From NCBI GenBank assembly GCA_029979185.1, contig JAPOIA010000005.1, forward strand, positions 1-32,842: a DNA stretch of 32,842 bases, in the 5' to 3' direction. Positions 32,275 through 32,842 of this stretch are shown here, piece by piece. Source of the DNA: Alphaproteobacteria bacterium (GTDB taxonomy: Bacteria > Pseudomonadota > Alphaproteobacteria > Rhizobiales > Beijerinckiaceae). The notes below the pieces were generated by a model. That model was not told the origin of the DNA. It was given only the letters and a program-made list of their open reading frames with translations, and made no database searches. A program made the translations under genes and the position numbers. The stretch's first letter is position 1. Each line of letters begins with the position of its first letter.

Positions 32275-32774
32275 TATGCAATTTCGAACATGGCGTCGAT
32301 CTCCACGGCGGCGTTCATCGGCAGGTTGGCCACGCCGACCGCCGCGCGGGCATGTTTGCCCTTTTCCCCGAAGACCGCAACCATAAGATCGGACGCGCCG
32401 TTGATTATGGCCGGGATGTTGGAATAGTCCGGGGCGACGTTGACGAAACCGCCGAGGCGGATGCAGCGGGCAATGCGGTTGAGCGATCCCACCGCCTCCC
32501 GGGCCTGGGCCAGTATGTTGATGGCGCATTGGCGCGCCGCGGCCTGGCCGGCTTCGTTGAAGATGTCGTGCCCGAGCTTGCCGGTAAATTCCGGCGGCAG
32601 TTTTCTATCGGCATCGAAAGGCAACTGGCCGGAAATGACCAGCTGATTGCCGGAAATGACAAACGGCAGGTAGTTGGCTACCGGCGCGGCGGGACGAGGC
32701 AAGGTTATTCCCTTCGCCTTCAGCCGGGCTTCGGCCGTTTGCGCGGAAGAGGTGGATTGTGCTGCGTCTGGCAA
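32274..32774 (-). CDS. RidA/YjgF family protein; probable TTG start at 32774 (ORF open to 32840)
   Basis: LPFVISGNQLVISGQLPFDADRKLP, CAINILAQAREAVGSLNRIARCIRLGGFVNVAPDYSNIPAIINGASDLMVAVFGEKGKHARAAVGVANLPMNAAVEIDAMFEIA; GGGAG about 6 nt upstream of the TTG. Confidence 0.9.
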   Translation of the reverse strand: MPDAAQSTSSAQTAEARLKAKGITLPRPAAPVANYLPFVISGNQLVISGQLPFDADRKLPPEFTGKLGHDIFNEAGQAAARQCAINILAQAREAVGSLNRIARCIRLGGFVNVAPDYSNIPAIINGASDLMVAVFGEKGKHARAAVGVANLPMNAAVEIDAMFEIA

Positions 32775-32842
32775 TGCGAACTCCCGGCGTTTATGCTGCG
32801 GGCGACAGATTCGCCTGCTTTGTGGTCGCGTTTCCGTCATAC

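Overview
This is a high-GC alphaproteobacterial chromosomal segment, most like Rhizobiales in gene content and order. It is dominated by conserved housekeeping genes. In order it holds: a GNAT/BioF2-like acetyltransferase, an AMP-binding acyl-CoA synthetase, a TerC-family membrane protein, the F1 ATP synthase operon atpHAGDC (minus strand), an isolated CDP-glucose 4,6-dehydratase, two TctC/BUG-type substrate-binding proteins bracketing priA, hemC-hemD, tRNA-Gly(GCC), a GNAT acetyltransferase, a PQQ-type sugar dehydrogenase, metX-metW, chorismate mutase, a stand-alone receiver protein, hisC-tyrC, a DUF2125-like protein, a ChaC-like gamma-glutamylcyclotransferase, a lysophospholipid acyltransferase, ftsE-ftsX, a DUF3426-like membrane protein, a repeat-rich intergenic region, and a ridA/GDPD pair. 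I see no prophage, CRISPR array, transposase, toxin-antitoxin or recognisable defence system, and no convincing new multi-gene system. The most notable observations are: (i) the sugar dehydrogenase gene is cut by one in-frame TAA (18453-18455) while the remaining 106 codons stay in frame and family-like; (ii) about 0.65 kb of non-coding DNA (30601-31243) holds three copies of a palindromic repeat, one a perfect 18-bp stem, plus other nested inverted repeats; (iii) the metX leader has a hairpin overlapping the probable start codon and a second hairpin upstream. All family calls come from reading the sequence; no database search was run.
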